DNA of 64,000 nucleotides from Streptomyces sp. NBC_00239. Lineage in GTDB: Bacteria; Actinomycetota; Actinomycetes; Streptomycetales; Streptomycetaceae. This document shows positions 1 through 8,977 of this stretch, piece by piece; the stretch's first letter is position 1; every line of letters begins with the position of its first letter. The position numbers and the translations under genes are program-made. The stretch lies in assembly GCF_036194065.1 (NCBI RefSeq), contig NZ_CP108095.1, positions 1,364,001 through 1,428,000 of the forward strand, read 5' to 3'. The notes beneath the pieces are model-generated. The model saw nothing but the letters and a program-made list of their open reading frames with translations. It was not told where the DNA came from and made no database searches.

Positions 1-3000
1 GCTGGTCCCTGGGCGTGCTCCTGCGCGACCTCTCCGCCGCCTACACCGCACGGGGCGTCGGCGAAGCCCCGGAACTGCCGGAACTGCCGGTGCAGTACGC
101 GGACTTCGCGCTGTGGCAGCTCGGCCTGCTGGCCGAGGAGCACGATCCGGACTCCGCGGCCGCCCGGCAGCTGTCGTTCTGGCGGGAGCGGTTGGCCGGC
201 CTGCCGGTCGAGCTGGAGCTGCCCTACGACCGTCCCCGGCCCGACACGGCGGACAACTCCGGCGCCACCGTGCCGCTGACGTTGGACGGCGAGCTGCACG
301 CCCGGCTGCTGCGGCTGGCCGGAGCCCACGGCTGCACGCTGCTGATGGTCCTCCAGGCCGCCCTCGCCGCGCTGCTGTCGCGGCTCGGGGCCGGCACCGA
401 CATCCCGATCGGGGTACCCGCGGCGGGCCGCGGCGACGAGGCCCTGGACGACCTGGTCGGTGTTTTCGTCAACACCCTCGTGCTGCGCACCGACGTCTCC
501 GGCGACCCCACCTTCGCCGAGCTGCTGGCCCGGGTGCGGGACGAGGACCTGGCCGCGTACGAGCACGCCGACCTGCCGTTCGAGCGGGTGGTCGAGGCGG
601 TCAACCCGGACCGCTCACTGGCCCGCCACCCGCTGTTCCAGGTGGTCCTCCAACTGGACGAGAGCGTGACCGACGGCCTGGCGCTCGCCGGTCTGGAAGC
701 CGCCGAGGAGCCGGTGCCCTTCGAGGTGTCCAAGTTCGACCTGCGGGTCGCCCTGGCCGCCCGGACCGACGGCGGCGGGGCGCCGGCGGGGCTGCACGGT
801 GTCCTGGAGTACGCGCGCGCCCTGTTCGACGCGGACACCGCCGAGGCCCTGGCGGGCCGGCTGCACCGGCTGCTGGAGCGGCTGGCGGCCGACCCGGACC
901 GGCGGATCGGCTCGGTCGACCTGCTCACGGACGAAGAGCGCCACCGCATGCTCGTCGACTGGAACGACACCGCCGCGGACGTGTCCGAGGAGAACGTGCC
1001 CGAGCTGTTCGAGCGGTTCGCGCGGCAGACCCCGGACGCCGTCGCCGTGCGCGCCGGCGCCGCCGTCCTCGACTACGCCGCGCTCAACGCACGGGCCAAC
1101 CGTTTCGCCCGCCACCTGGCGGGCCTGGGCATCGGACCCGAGTCTCTCGTCGCGGTGGCGCTGCCGCGCACCCCGGAGCTGGTGGCGGTGCTGCTGGGCG
1201 TGCTCAAGGCGGGGGCGGGCTACCTGCCGCTCGACCCGGAGCAGCCGCCCGAGCGGCTGGCCCGCATCGTCACGTCGGCGGCTCCCGCGCTGGCCGTCAC
1301 CACCACCGCGCTCACGGACCGGCTGCCCGCGCTGCCGCGGCTGCTCCTGGACGAGCCGGACACGGCGGCCGCCGTGGACCGGCAGCCGGCCGGCGACCTG
1401 GCACCGGGCGAACGCACCGCTGAGCCGACCCCGGCGACCACCGCCTACGTCATCTACACCTCCGGGTCGACCGGCGAACCCAAGGGCGTGGTGATCGAGC
1501 ACCGGTCGCTCAACCTGTACCTGGCGTGGGCCCGGCAGGCCTACCCGGCGATGGCGGGGCGGGCGCTGGTGCACTCCCCGGTCGCCTTCGACCTCACCGT
1601 CACCGGCCTGTGGGGGCCCCTGACCTGCGGCGGCTCCCTCCACCTCGTGACACTCGACGACAGCGAACCGGCGGCGGTGGAACCGCCGACCTTCGTGAAG
1701 GCGACCCCCTCGCACCTCGGGCTGTTCCGGATCCTGCCGCAGGCGTACGCACCCACCGGGCAGCTCGTCCTCGGCGGCGAGCTGCTGCTGGGCGCGGCAC
1801 TGGACGAGTGGCGCGCCGAGCACCCCGGGGTGACCGTGGTCAACGAGTACGGACCGACCGAGACCACGGTGGGCTGCGCCGAGTACCGCATCGAGCCGGG
1901 CGACCCCGTACCGGCCGGCGGCGTCACGATCGGCCACCCGATCTGGAACACCCGGTGGTACGTGCTGGACGAGGCGCTGTCCCCCGTGCCGGCGGGCGTG
2001 GTCGGCGAACTCCACATCGGCGGCGGGCTGCTGGCCCGCGGCTACCTGAACCAGCCCGATCTGACGGCGGACCGCTTCCTCCCCGACCCGTACGGCGAGC
2101 CGGGCGCCCGGATGTACCGGAGCGGCGACCTGGTGCGGTGGCGCCGCGACGGCCGGGCGGAGTTCGTCGGACGGGTCGACGACCAGGTGAAGGTGCGGGG
2201 CTTCCGGGTGGAGCTGGGCGAGGTCGAGGCGGTGCTCTCGACGCTGCCGGACGTGACGGCCGCGGCCGTGACCGTCCTCGGCGGGGACCGGCTGGTGGCC
2301 CATGTGGTGCCGGCCGCGCCGGAGGGCCTCGACGCGGAAGCCGTGCGTGCGGCCGTCGCCCGGCTGCTGCCCCCGTACATGGTGCCGTCGGTGTACGTAC
2401 CGATCGACCGGCTGCCGCTGACGAAGAACGGGAAGCTGGACCGCGGACGGCTGCCCGCCCCGGCGCCGCTCCCGGCGGGTGCCGGCCGGGCCCCCGGCTC
2501 CGAGCTGGAGAAGGCGCTCTGCGACCTGTTCGGCGAGGTGCTCGGACTGCCGCGGGTGGGTGTGGACGACGGCTTCTTCGCGCGGGGCGGGCACTCCCTG
2601 CTGGCCGCCCGGCTGGTCGCCCTGATCCGCTCCTCGCTGGGCCTGCGGGTGGGCGTCCAGGACCTGTTCGCCGCGCCGTCGGTGGCGGCGCTGGCGGCCC
2701 GCCAAGAGGCGGGCGTCCACCAGGACTCCCTGGCACCCCTGCTGACGCTGCGCGCCGGCCGCCCCGAGCAGGCGTCCCCCCTGTTCTGCGTCCATCCGGG
2801 CGCCGGCATCGGCTGGGTGTACGCGGCGCTGCTCGACCGACTCGGCCCGGACCAGCCCGTGCACGCGCTGCAGGCGCCCACGCTGCGGCCCGGGGAGGCG
2901 TCGCCCGCGAGCGTCGCCGAACTGGCCGCCGGCTACGTACGGCTGGTCCGGGAGGTCCGGCCGGCCGGTCCGTACCGGCTGCTCGGCTGGTCGTTCGGCG

Positions 3001-3521
3001 CCGTCGTCGCACACGCCATGGCGGTCGAACTCCAGGCGCAGGGCGAGGAGGTCGAGCTGCTCGCGCTCCTCGACGGCTACCCGCCCGAGCCGGAACCCGC
3101 GGCGTCCGGGCCGGCCGCCGAGCGCGATCCGCTGGCCGAACTCCTGCATTCGCTCGGGCAGTCGACGCCCGAGGGCCCCGGCGAACGGCTGAGCCTGGCC
3201 GACTTCGTCCGGCTGACCGGCCGGGGGGACGGCCCGCTCGCCGGTCTGGACGAGGAGACCATCTCCGCCATGGCCCGGACGTTCGTCCACCACGCGGCTC
3301 TCGGACGCGCCCATCGGCCCGGGGTGCTGCGCGGCGGCGCCCTGTTCTTCCAGGCGGCCGACGACCCCGACGCGGGGGACCCGCAGGCCTGGCGCGGCTT
3401 CGTGTCCGGGGACCTGGAGGTCCACCCGGTCGGCTGTGTGCACGGCGCGATGATGCACCGGCGCGCCGCGGAGCGGATCGGTGCGGTGATCGCGGACAGA
3501 CTGCGCCCGCCACGGGCCTGA
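1..3521 (+). CDS. Non-ribosomal peptide synthetase, terminal module C(partial)-A-T-TE, predicted Asn-activating
   Basis: The reading frame is open from the window edge (first full codon at 3) and starts with WSLG, directly after where a condensation-domain HHxxxDG motif would lie, so the 5' part is missing. The rest of the C domain runs to about nt 950. The adenylation domain spans about 990-2460, with YTSGSTGEPKG at about 1455, NEYGPTE at about 1840, YRSGDL and LTKNGKLDR. Reading the ten specificity positions by eye gives D-L-T-K-V-G-E-V-G-K, an Asn-type code. The carrier domain has GGHSLL with the phosphopantetheine Ser at 2595. A thioesterase with GWSFG (Ser codon 2991) and a late VHG His ends the protein. 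This is therefore the chain-terminating module, releasing a peptide whose last residue is Asn or hydroxy-Asn. The downstream AsnO-like oxygenase supports that. Whether release is by cyclisation or hydrolysis cannot be read here. Confidence 0.95.
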   Translation, partial: WSLGVLLRDLSAAYTARGVGEAPELPELPVQYADFALWQLGLLAEEHDPDSAAARQLSFWRERLAGLPVELELPYDRPRPDTADNSGATVPLTLDGELHARLLRLAGAHGCTLLMVLQAALAALLSRLGAGTDIPIGVPAAGRGDEALDDLVGVFVNTLVLRTDVSGDPTFAELLARVRDEDLAAYEHADLPFERVVEAVNPDRSLARHPLFQVVLQLDESVTDGLALAGLEAAEEPVPFEVSKFDLRVALAARTDGGGAPAGLHGVLEYARALFDADTAEALAGRLHRLLERLAADPDRRIGSVDLLTDEERHRMLVDWNDTAADVSEENVPELFERFARQTPDAVAVRAGAAVLDYAALNARANRFARHLAGLGIGPESLVAVALPRTPELVAVLLGVLKAGAGYLPLDPEQPPERLARIVTSAAPALAVTTTALTDRLPALPRLLLDEPDTAAAVDRQPAGDLAPGERTAEPTPATTAYVIYTSGSTGEPKGVVIEHRSLNLYLAWARQAYPAMAGRALVHSPVAFDLTVTGLWGPLTCGGSLHLVTLDDSEPAAVEPPTFVKATPSHLGLFRILPQAYAPTGQLVLGGELLLGAALDEWRAEHPGVTVVNEYGPTETTVGCAEYRIEPGDPVPAGGVTIGHPIWNTRWYVLDEALSPVPAGVVGELHIGGGLLARGYLNQPDLTADRFLPDPYGEPGARMYRSGDLVRWRRDGRAEFVGRVDDQVKVRGFRVELGEVEAVLSTLPDVTAAAVTVLGGDRLVAHVVPAAPEGLDAEAVRAAVARLLPPYMVPSVYVPIDRLPLTKNGKLDRGRLPAPAPLPAGAGRAPGSELEKALCDLFGEVLGLPRVGVDDGFFARGGHSLLAARLVALIRSSLGLRVGVQDLFAAPSVAALAARQEAGVHQDSLAPLLTLRAGRPEQASPLFCVHPGAGIGWVYAALLDRLGPDQPVHALQAPTLRPGEASPASVAELAAGYVRLVREVRPAGPYRLLGWSFGAVVAHAMAVELQAQGEEVELLALLDGYPPEPEPAASGPAAERDPLAELLHSLGQSTPEGPGERLSLADFVRLTGRGDGPLAGLDEETISAMARTFVHHAALGRAHRPGVLRGGALFFQAADDPDAGDPQAWRGFVSGDLEVHPVGCVHGAMMHRRAAERIGAVIADRLRPPRA

Positions 3522-3574
3522 GGGCCGCTCGTTTCCCGGACTATCGCTCCGGACTATTGCGGAGGAGAGGAAGC

Positions 3575-4558
3575 ATGTCCAACACAGCACAGGCCACGCT
3601 CGCCGAGGCCGTCCACACCATTCCCGCGGCTGCGGCCGCGGAGATGGCCGCCGCCGGCCGGCGGCTCGCATCGGCGGCCGGCCTGGTCGACGACTCCGGC
3701 TGGGTCGCGGCCGCCCGGGCCGCCTGGGCGGAACTGCCGTCCGTGTACCGCCGCGAGATCAGCGCCTTCCGCCGGAACTCGGGGCCCGCCGGCGCCCTCG
3801 TGCTGCGCGGGCTCCCGGTGGACGAGCGGGACCTGCCGGTCACCCCGACGGTGGGCGGCTCGGTGCAGCGCACGGCCACCGTCCCGGCCGCGTTCCTCGT
3901 CATGACGGCGTGCGGGCTCGGTGATCCGGCCGCCTTCCTGCCCGAGAAGTCCGGGGCCCTGGTCCAGGACGTCGTGCCGGTGCCCGGCCAGGAGTACTTC
4001 CAGGGCAACGCGGGCTCGGTGGACCTGATGATGCACAACGAGAACGCCTTCCACGAGCACCGCCCCGACTACGTGCTGCTGTTCTGCCTGCGGCCCGATC
4101 ACGAGGAGGTCGCCGGTCTGTCCACCGCATCGATCCGGGAGGCGCTGCCGAGACTCTCGGACCGGGCCCGCGAGGCCTTGTGGCAGCCCGACTTCAGCAC
4201 CCAGCCGCCGCCGTCCTTCGGCTCGCCCGACGGCGGACCGGTCCGGCACTCCGTACTGTCCGGAACGCCCGAAGACCCGGACGTCCAGGTCGATTTCGCC
4301 GCCACGAGCGCACTGACCCCGGTCGGCGGGGAGGCATTGGCCGAGCTGTCGGACGCGCTGGTCGCCGTGGCCCGGACGGTGCGGCTGCGCGCCGGGGACC
4401 TCGCGATCGTCGACAACCGGGTCTGCCTGCACGGCCGTACGGCGTTCCGGCCGCGCTACGACGGCCGGGACCGCTGGGTCCAGCGCACCTTCGCGCTGGC
4501 CGACCTGCGGCGCTCCCGGTCCCACCGCGCAGACGACGGCTACGTGATCGTCCGCTGA
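3575..4558 (+). CDS. Fe(II)/2-oxoglutarate-dependent amino-acid beta-hydroxylase, AsnO/VioC (clavaminate synthase-like) type
   Basis: This 327-residue protein resembles the AsnO/VioC/clavaminate synthase-like oxygenases, which hydroxylate free amino acids such as Asn or Arg at C-beta before NRPS loading. The iron ligands are visible: H154 and E156 in HNENAFH (the HxE variant typical of this subgroup) and H286 in CLHGRTAF, with Arg residues near 300-304 suited to binding 2-oxoglutarate. The segment HRPDYVLLFCLR after the HxE motif is also characteristic. The ATG at 3575 follows a clear GGAGGAGAGG ribosome site and begins 53 bp after the NRPS stop, so the genes are probably cotranscribed. Because the adjacent A domain has an Asn code, L-Asn to 3-hydroxy-Asn is the best guess. 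The substrate assignment is inference; the family call is firm. Confidence 0.9.
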   Translation: MSNTAQATLAEAVHTIPAAAAAEMAAAGRRLASAAGLVDDSGWVAAARAAWAELPSVYRREISAFRRNSGPAGALVLRGLPVDERDLPVTPTVGGSVQRTATVPAAFLVMTACGLGDPAAFLPEKSGALVQDVVPVPGQEYFQGNAGSVDLMMHNENAFHEHRPDYVLLFCLRPDHEEVAGLSTASIREALPRLSDRAREALWQPDFSTQPPPSFGSPDGGPVRHSVLSGTPEDPDVQVDFAATSALTPVGGEALAELSDALVAVARTVRLRAGDLAIVDNRVCLHGRTAFRPRYDGRDRWVQRTFALADLRRSRSHRADDGYVIVR

Positions 4559-4582
4559 GGCCCTCCTGTGGAGAGAGAAACC

Positions 4583-5710
4583 ATGGATTTCCCCGCGTCA
4601 CCACCCACTGCGCCCGGCGCACCGGAACTCACCGGGCTGCTGGCGAGGCTCCGTACGGAGGCCCACGACGACACGACCGGCCGCCCCAGCGACAGCGCGC
4701 TCGACGCGCTGCGCGCCAGCGGTGTGCTGCGCCTGCCCGTTCCCGTCGAGTACGCGGGGTTCGGGGCGGGCTGGCACGACGCCAACCGCGTGATCACCAC
4801 CCTGGCCCGGACCGACGCGTCGGTGGGGATCATCGTCTTCCTGCACTACGCGGCGGTCAGCCGGATCATCGCCTACGGCTCGCAGGAGCAGCGCAAGCAG
4901 GTGCTGACCGCGGTGTCCGACCACGGCCTGATCCTCGCCTCCTCCTGGAGCGAGCCGGGCTCCGACGCCGCGAAGCAGAACATCGCGACCACCGCGCAAC
5001 GGCAGGCGGACGGCGGCTGGGTGCTCAACGGCGCGAAGACCTTCACCACCGGCGCGGGGGTGGCCGATCTCTATCTGGTCCTCGCCCGCACCGGCGCGCA
5101 GGACTCGGGCTCCGGCAGCTACGGACGGACCGACCAGGGCATCTTCCTGGTGGACAGCACCCGGCCCGGCTTCACGACCGACGGGGTGCTCGACCTGTCG
5201 GGCATGCGCCGTTCGGCGACGGGCCTGATCCGGCTGGAGGGGTACGCGGCCGAAGACGGGGACGTGCTGATCCGCTCCGGGGACACGCCCGCGGTCATCG
5301 GCCACCCGCACACCGTGGGGCTCACCCTCGGGGCCGTCGCGCTGGGCGTCGCCGAGGAGGCCCACGACATCGCGGTCGAGGTCGGGCGGCGGCGCTCCCT
5401 CCTGGACAGCCCGCTCTACCGGCACCACGTGTTCGAGCTGGGCTCGCGCCTCGCGGCCGTCCGCGGCGTGGTGGAGGCGGCCACCGCACCCCCCGGGGAC
5501 CGCAGCGGCCCCGCGCTGACGGCGAAGGTGTTCGCCTCGGAGACGGCCGAGGCGATCTGCCGCGGCGCCCAGGAGCTGGCGGGGAGCGCCGCGTTCTCGC
5601 GCGGTCACGCCCTCAACCGCCTGGCGCAGGACGCCCGGGCCGTCACCCTGATGGGCCCGCCCAACTACCTGTGCCGCGAACTGGTCACCGCCCGGCTGGG
5701 GGCACGGTGA
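4583..5710 (+). CDS. Acyl-CoA dehydrogenase family protein
   Basis: This 375-residue flavoprotein shows the acyl-CoA dehydrogenase layout: an N-terminal helical part, a central segment with SSWSEPGSDA and GWVLNGAKTFTTGA (FAD and substrate contacts), and a C-terminal helical bundle ending in a PPNYLCRE region. It is near normal family length. The ATG at 4583 is preferred over the in-frame GTG at 4568 because GGAGAG lies at a suitable distance. It sits 24 bp after the oxygenase gene and its stop overlaps the next start (GTGA), so it belongs to the NRPS operon. In such clusters these enzymes desaturate an acyl chain or oxidise a carrier-bound or amine substrate. The actual substrate is not evident. 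The end of the protein lacks an obvious catalytic Glu motif that I can assign with certainty. Confidence 0.85.
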   Translation: MDFPASPPTAPGAPELTGLLARLRTEAHDDTTGRPSDSALDALRASGVLRLPVPVEYAGFGAGWHDANRVITTLARTDASVGIIVFLHYAAVSRIIAYGSQEQRKQVLTAVSDHGLILASSWSEPGSDAAKQNIATTAQRQADGGWVLNGAKTFTTGAGVADLYLVLARTGAQDSGSGSYGRTDQGIFLVDSTRPGFTTDGVLDLSGMRRSATGLIRLEGYAAEDGDVLIRSGDTPAVIGHPHTVGLTLGAVALGVAEEAHDIAVEVGRRRSLLDSPLYRHHVFELGSRLAAVRGVVEAATAPPGDRSGPALTAKVFASETAEAICRGAQELAGSAAFSRGHALNRLAQDARAVTLMGPPNYLCRELVTARLGAR

Positions 5711-6621
5711 CCGCGCCGCGGCCCGACGGGGTGCGGATCGGAGCCGTCGTACTGCCCGAGCACCCCTGGCCGCAGGCCCGGGAGATCTGGCGGGAGCTGG
5801 AGCAGGTGGGCCTGCACCACGCCTGGTCCTTCGATCACCACTCCTGGCGCACGCTGCACGACAGCCCCTGGTACGACTCCCTGAGCGTGCTCTCCGCGGC
5901 GGCCGCCGTGACCGAGCGGATCGGGCTGGGGACGATGGTGTCCACCCCGAACTTCCGGCACCCGGCCGTGGTCGCCAAACAGGTGATGACCCTCGACCAG
6001 GTGTCGAACGGGCGCTTCGTGTTCGGGATCGGCGCGGGTGCGCCGGGCGGTGACGCCGGGTTGCTCGGCGGCCGGGACCTGACACCGGGTGAGCGGGCGG
6101 ACCGCTTCGCCGAGTTCGTCGGCCTCTCGGACGAGCTGCTGCGCAACCGGACCACGACCTACCGCGGCGCGTACTTCAGCGCCGTGGCGGCCCGGATGGT
6201 GCCGGGGTGCGTCCAGCTGCCGCGGGTGCCGTTCGCCATCGCGGCCGCGGGACCGCGCGGCATGCGGCTCGCGGCCCGGCACGGGCAGTGGTGGGTCACC
6301 ATCGGCGACGCGGGCCGGCCCGGGGAGCGGCCGGAAGAGGAGGCCTGGGACGTGCTGGCCCGGCAGGTGGCACGGCTCGAGGAAGTCTGCGAGGAGACCG
6401 GGCGGGACTTCTCGGAGATCGGGCGCCTGGTCAATGTCAGCCGGATTGTGGATTTCCCGTACTCATCTCCGGAGCGTTTCGTGGATATCGTGGGGAGGTG
6501 CCAGGATCTCGGATTCACCGATGTCGTGGTGAACCATCCCCGGCCCAATGGAGTGTTCAGCGGAAATCGGCCGGATTTCCTCCGTGCGACGTCCGCCGCC
6601 CTGAGCGCCTTCTCCCGCTGA
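5707..6621 (+). CDS. LLM-class (luciferase-like) flavin/F420-dependent oxidoreductase
   Basis: This 304-residue TIM-barrel oxidoreductase of the bacterial luciferase-like family starts at a GTG that overlaps the preceding stop codon, giving translational coupling. Family features include the N-terminal strand GVRIGAVVLPEH, the segment TERIGLGTMVSTPNFRHPAVVAKQ, and NGRFVFGIGAGAPGGDAG, which lines the cofactor site. Members use FMN or coenzyme F420 in oxidations or reductions, and many occur in actinobacterial peptide clusters. It is the last gene of the NRPS operon visible here: a strong hairpin follows at 6655-6681. Its partner in the pathway may be the adjacent acyl-CoA dehydrogenase, but no sequence feature shows the substrate. 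Confidence 0.87.
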   Translation: MTAPRPDGVRIGAVVLPEHPWPQAREIWRELEQVGLHHAWSFDHHSWRTLHDSPWYDSLSVLSAAAAVTERIGLGTMVSTPNFRHPAVVAKQVMTLDQVSNGRFVFGIGAGAPGGDAGLLGGRDLTPGERADRFAEFVGLSDELLRNRTTTYRGAYFSAVAARMVPGCVQLPRVPFAIAAAGPRGMRLAARHGQWWVTIGDAGRPGERPEEEAWDVLARQVARLEEVCEETGRDFSEIGRLVNVSRIVDFPYSSPERFVDIVGRCQDLGFTDVVVNHPRPNGVFSGNRPDFLRATSAALSAFSR

Positions 6622-6654
6622 GGGCCTTTGCACCACGAACGCCTTCGCACCACC

Positions 6655-6681
6655 GGGGGCGGCCGCAACGCGGCCGTCCCC
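6655..6681 (+). terminator. Hairpin terminator after the NRPS operon
   Basis: A 12-bp stem (6655-6666 with 6670-6681, one G-T wobble) closes on a 3-nt AAC loop, 33 bp after the LLM oxidoreductase stop. There is no U-tract, as is usual in high-GC actinobacteria. It lies in the 309-bp gap 6622-6930, which otherwise holds only the SARP promoter candidate. Confidence 0.6.
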
Positions 6682-6805
6682 GCCGGCATTTCCTCCCGGC
6701 CCGGATGTCCGGCGGCGGCCCATACCCCCGTAATCAGCCACTGCGTACGAATCCAGGCCTTCTTCGCCTCGACATCGTGAAGTGTGGCCGTCGAATCCAT
6801 TCTCA

Positions 6806-6835
6806 TTGATCTTCGCGGGCCGGGCTGCCTAGGGT
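6806..6835 (+). promoter_or_regulatory. Candidate vegetative promoter for the SARP gene
   Basis: TTGATC (6806-6811) and TAGGGT (6830-6835) are separated by 18 bp, close to the HrdB consensus, and lie about 95 bp before the SARP start. The surrounding bases are locally less GC-rich than the flanking genes. The call rests on consensus matching only. Confidence 0.4.
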
Positions 6836-6930
6836 CGGGATCATTGCAGCGACCAATCAGTTGCCAGCCAGATGTGTACCGGAACTGTCGACTCACAAAG
6901 TGATGGGCCGGTACGGGAAGGCCGATCCCC

Positions 6931-7767
6931 ATGCATGTCGAAGTCCTAGGCCCACTCTTCGTCGGAATCGACGGACGCGACCGGGACTGCGCACCCAGCG
7001 CACCGAAACCGCGTCAGTTACTCGCCCTGCTGGCCCTCAACGCCAACCAGTTCGTCACCACCGCCGCCTGCATCGACGAGCTGTGGGCGGTGGACCCGCC
7101 ACGCAGCGCCGCCACCACCCTGCGCACCCACGTGATGAAGATCCGCCGCGCCCTGCGCGCGGCCACTGCCGGGGAGGGGTCACCGGAGGGCGTTCTGCGC
7201 ACCCGGCAGCACGGCTACCAGCTGTCCCTCGCCCGCACGGGCCTCGACCTGTTCCGGTTCGCCGACCGGGTGGACGAGGGCAAGCGCGCCCTGATGCGCG
7301 GGGACCACGCCCGGGGGGCACGGACCCTGCGCGACGCCCTCGACCTGTGGAAGGACTCACCCCTGGTCGACGTACAGGCCGGCCCGGCCATCACGGCCCA
7401 TGTGACGCTGCTTCAGGAAAGCCGCCTGAACTGCCTGGAGTTGCGCATCGAGGCCGAACTCAGGCTCGGCCTGCACCACGAACTGATCAGCGAACTGACC
7501 GGCCTCACAGCCGAGTTCCCCACCCATGAGAACCTCAACGCCCAACTCATGCTGGCCCTCTACCGATCGGGACGGCAGGCCCAGGCCCTCGCGGTCTACC
7601 GGCAGCTGTGCACCGTGCTCGCCGGGGAACTGGGCATCGAACCGTCCCGTCGCATCCAGCAGTTGCACCATGCCGTGCTGCTCGCCGACCTCGCCCTCGA
7701 CCCGCCCCGCTCGCCGGCCGGCGGGCTACCGCAGACCCTCGACCTGGTCGGCAGTTGCCCGGCCTGA
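6931..7767 (+). CDS. SARP-family transcriptional activator (OmpR-type winged helix plus BTAD)
   Basis: This 278-residue Streptomyces antibiotic regulatory protein has two parts. Residues 1-95 form the winged-helix DNA-binding part (LGPLFVGIDGR, KPRQLLALLALNAN, TLRTHVMKIRRAL, TRQHGYQL). Residues 100-255 form the bacterial transcriptional activation domain, ending in LGIEPSRRIQQLHHAVL. The length fits the small SARP class without an ATPase extension. The ATG at 6931 has a GGGAAGG-like site upstream. Small SARPs normally activate the biosynthetic cluster they sit in, so this one probably switches on the upstream NRPS operon. Its last 42 bp overlap the 3' end of the convergent transposase-like gene. 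The BTAD looks complete, so the overlap does not appear to have truncated it. Confidence 0.92.
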   Translation: MHVEVLGPLFVGIDGRDRDCAPSAPKPRQLLALLALNANQFVTTAACIDELWAVDPPRSAATTLRTHVMKIRRALRAATAGEGSPEGVLRTRQHGYQLSLARTGLDLFRFADRVDEGKRALMRGDHARGARTLRDALDLWKDSPLVDVQAGPAITAHVTLLQESRLNCLELRIEAELRLGLHHELISELTGLTAEFPTHENLNAQLMLALYRSGRQAQALAVYRQLCTVLAGELGIEPSRRIQQLHHAVLLADLALDPPRSPAGGLPQTLDLVGSCPA

Positions 7768-8904
7768 CGCCGGCGGCCGGCCGTCGGCACCGGGCAGCCG
7801 CCCGAGCAGCTCGTAGGCGTGTGCGGCGGAGACCAGCGTGACGTGGTGGTGCCAGCCCCGGAACGACCGCCCTTCGAAGTGGCGCAGGCCCGACAGCTCA
7901 CCGAGACGCTGGAGGTCGTGGCGGGCCCGGGAGCACAGGGCCAGCAGCTCCAGCACGTCGGAGGTCCGGGCGCTCTCGACGTTGGTGAGCCACACCGACT
8001 CCACGCCGCCGGGTTCGGCGCCCCACCCCACCACCAGCTTCCGGGTGCGGTGCGGCACGCCGGCGCCGCGTGCCGCGCCCGCTCCCACGGAGCTGTCGAT
8101 CAGCACGGTGGTGTAGCGCGATCCCGGGCCCGGTACGCCGGGCCGGTACTGGGCCCGGGCGTGGGAACCCCTCGTCCGGGCCAGCAGCTCCCCCACCGTG
8201 ACCACTGCGCCCGAGGCCTGCCGCGCCAGCGGTGTGGAACGGCCCACCCGCACCACGTACTTCAGCCCACGGCCTTCCAGCCCCCGGATCACCGCGTCCG
8301 CCGACGGGCTTCGGCTCGCGTCCACGATCACGGGCAGCGGCTTCGCCCGCCAACCGACGGTCATCTCGTCCAGGGCGTCGAACAGGTGGCGCCAGCGCGA
8401 GCAGTGACGTTCGTCGGCGGGCACCCGGCTGCGGGCCCGGCGCTCGTGGTCGGTGTCCCAGGAACGCGGCAGCATCAGCCGCCAGTTGACGGGGAGCGTG
8501 CCGGCGGGTCCGGCCGCCGTCACCACCAGCCCCAGCTGGCAGTTGAGCACCTTGCCCAGGGTCTGGGAGAACTGCTGGTCCACCCCGACCGAGCTGTGCC
8601 CGCTCTTCGGCAGCACGACCTCGTCCACCACCCACGCCCGGGACGCCAGCTCCGCGCCGGCGGTCCGGGCGATGCGTTCGCGCACCGGCCGCCAGTCCCA
8701 GGAGCTCTGGTTGACGAACTGCTGGAGGCTCTGGTCGGCGCGCCGCCCGAGCAGCCGCTCGGAGATCCGGCGCACCGACTTCCTGCCCGGCACCTCCACC
8801 AGCCCCCGCACGTACACCTCACCCCAGCGGCGCTGGTCCGAGCGGGGCATCGAGGCGAACAGGGAGGCGCAGAACCGGGACAGATCATCGCTCGAAGTCA
8901 CCAT
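7726..8904 (-). CDS. IS701-type DDE transposase-like protein
   Basis: This 392-residue protein matches IS701-family transposases. The N-terminus includes QRRWGEVYVRGL, typical of the family. The catalytic acidic residues appear in WVVDEVVLPKSG (first Asp), PVIVDASRSP (second Asp) and LGELSGLRHFEGRS (Glu), the last followed by the signature RGWHHHVTLV, so the catalytic core looks intact. The start is placed at the ATG at 8904, which has only a weak ribosome site. No terminal inverted repeats could be found at either end. Its 3' end overlaps the SARP gene, so an IS boundary cannot lie outside it on that side. It may be a relic or a domesticated copy, and it is listed as a gene rather than as a complete insertion sequence. 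Confidence 0.82.
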   Translation of the reverse strand: MVTSSDDLSRFCASLFASMPRSDQRRWGEVYVRGLVEVPGRKSVRRISERLLGRRADQSLQQFVNQSSWDWRPVRERIARTAGAELASRAWVVDEVVLPKSGHSSVGVDQQFSQTLGKVLNCQLGLVVTAAGPAGTLPVNWRLMLPRSWDTDHERRARSRVPADERHCSRWRHLFDALDEMTVGWRAKPLPVIVDASRSPSADAVIRGLEGRGLKYVVRVGRSTPLARQASGAVVTVGELLARTRGSHARAQYRPGVPGPGSRYTTVLIDSSVGAGAARGAGVPHRTRKLVVGWGAEPGGVESVWLTNVESARTSDVLELLALCSRARHDLQRLGELSGLRHFEGRSFRGWHHHVTLVSAAHAYELLGRLPGADGRPPASGRATADQVEGLR

Positions 8905-8977
8905 CCGGTCAGCCTGCGCGGCGCCTGTGGAAGTCGCGTGGACGCGATGTCGAAGCCGCGTACACCGCGCGGGAGGA

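Noticed and set aside
615..3671. Long open frame on the minus strand opposite the NRPS gene (over 1,000 codons)
   Set aside because: It is the antisense shadow of high-GC coding sequence. It has no recognisable protein motif, while the plus-strand frame has all NRPS motifs in order.
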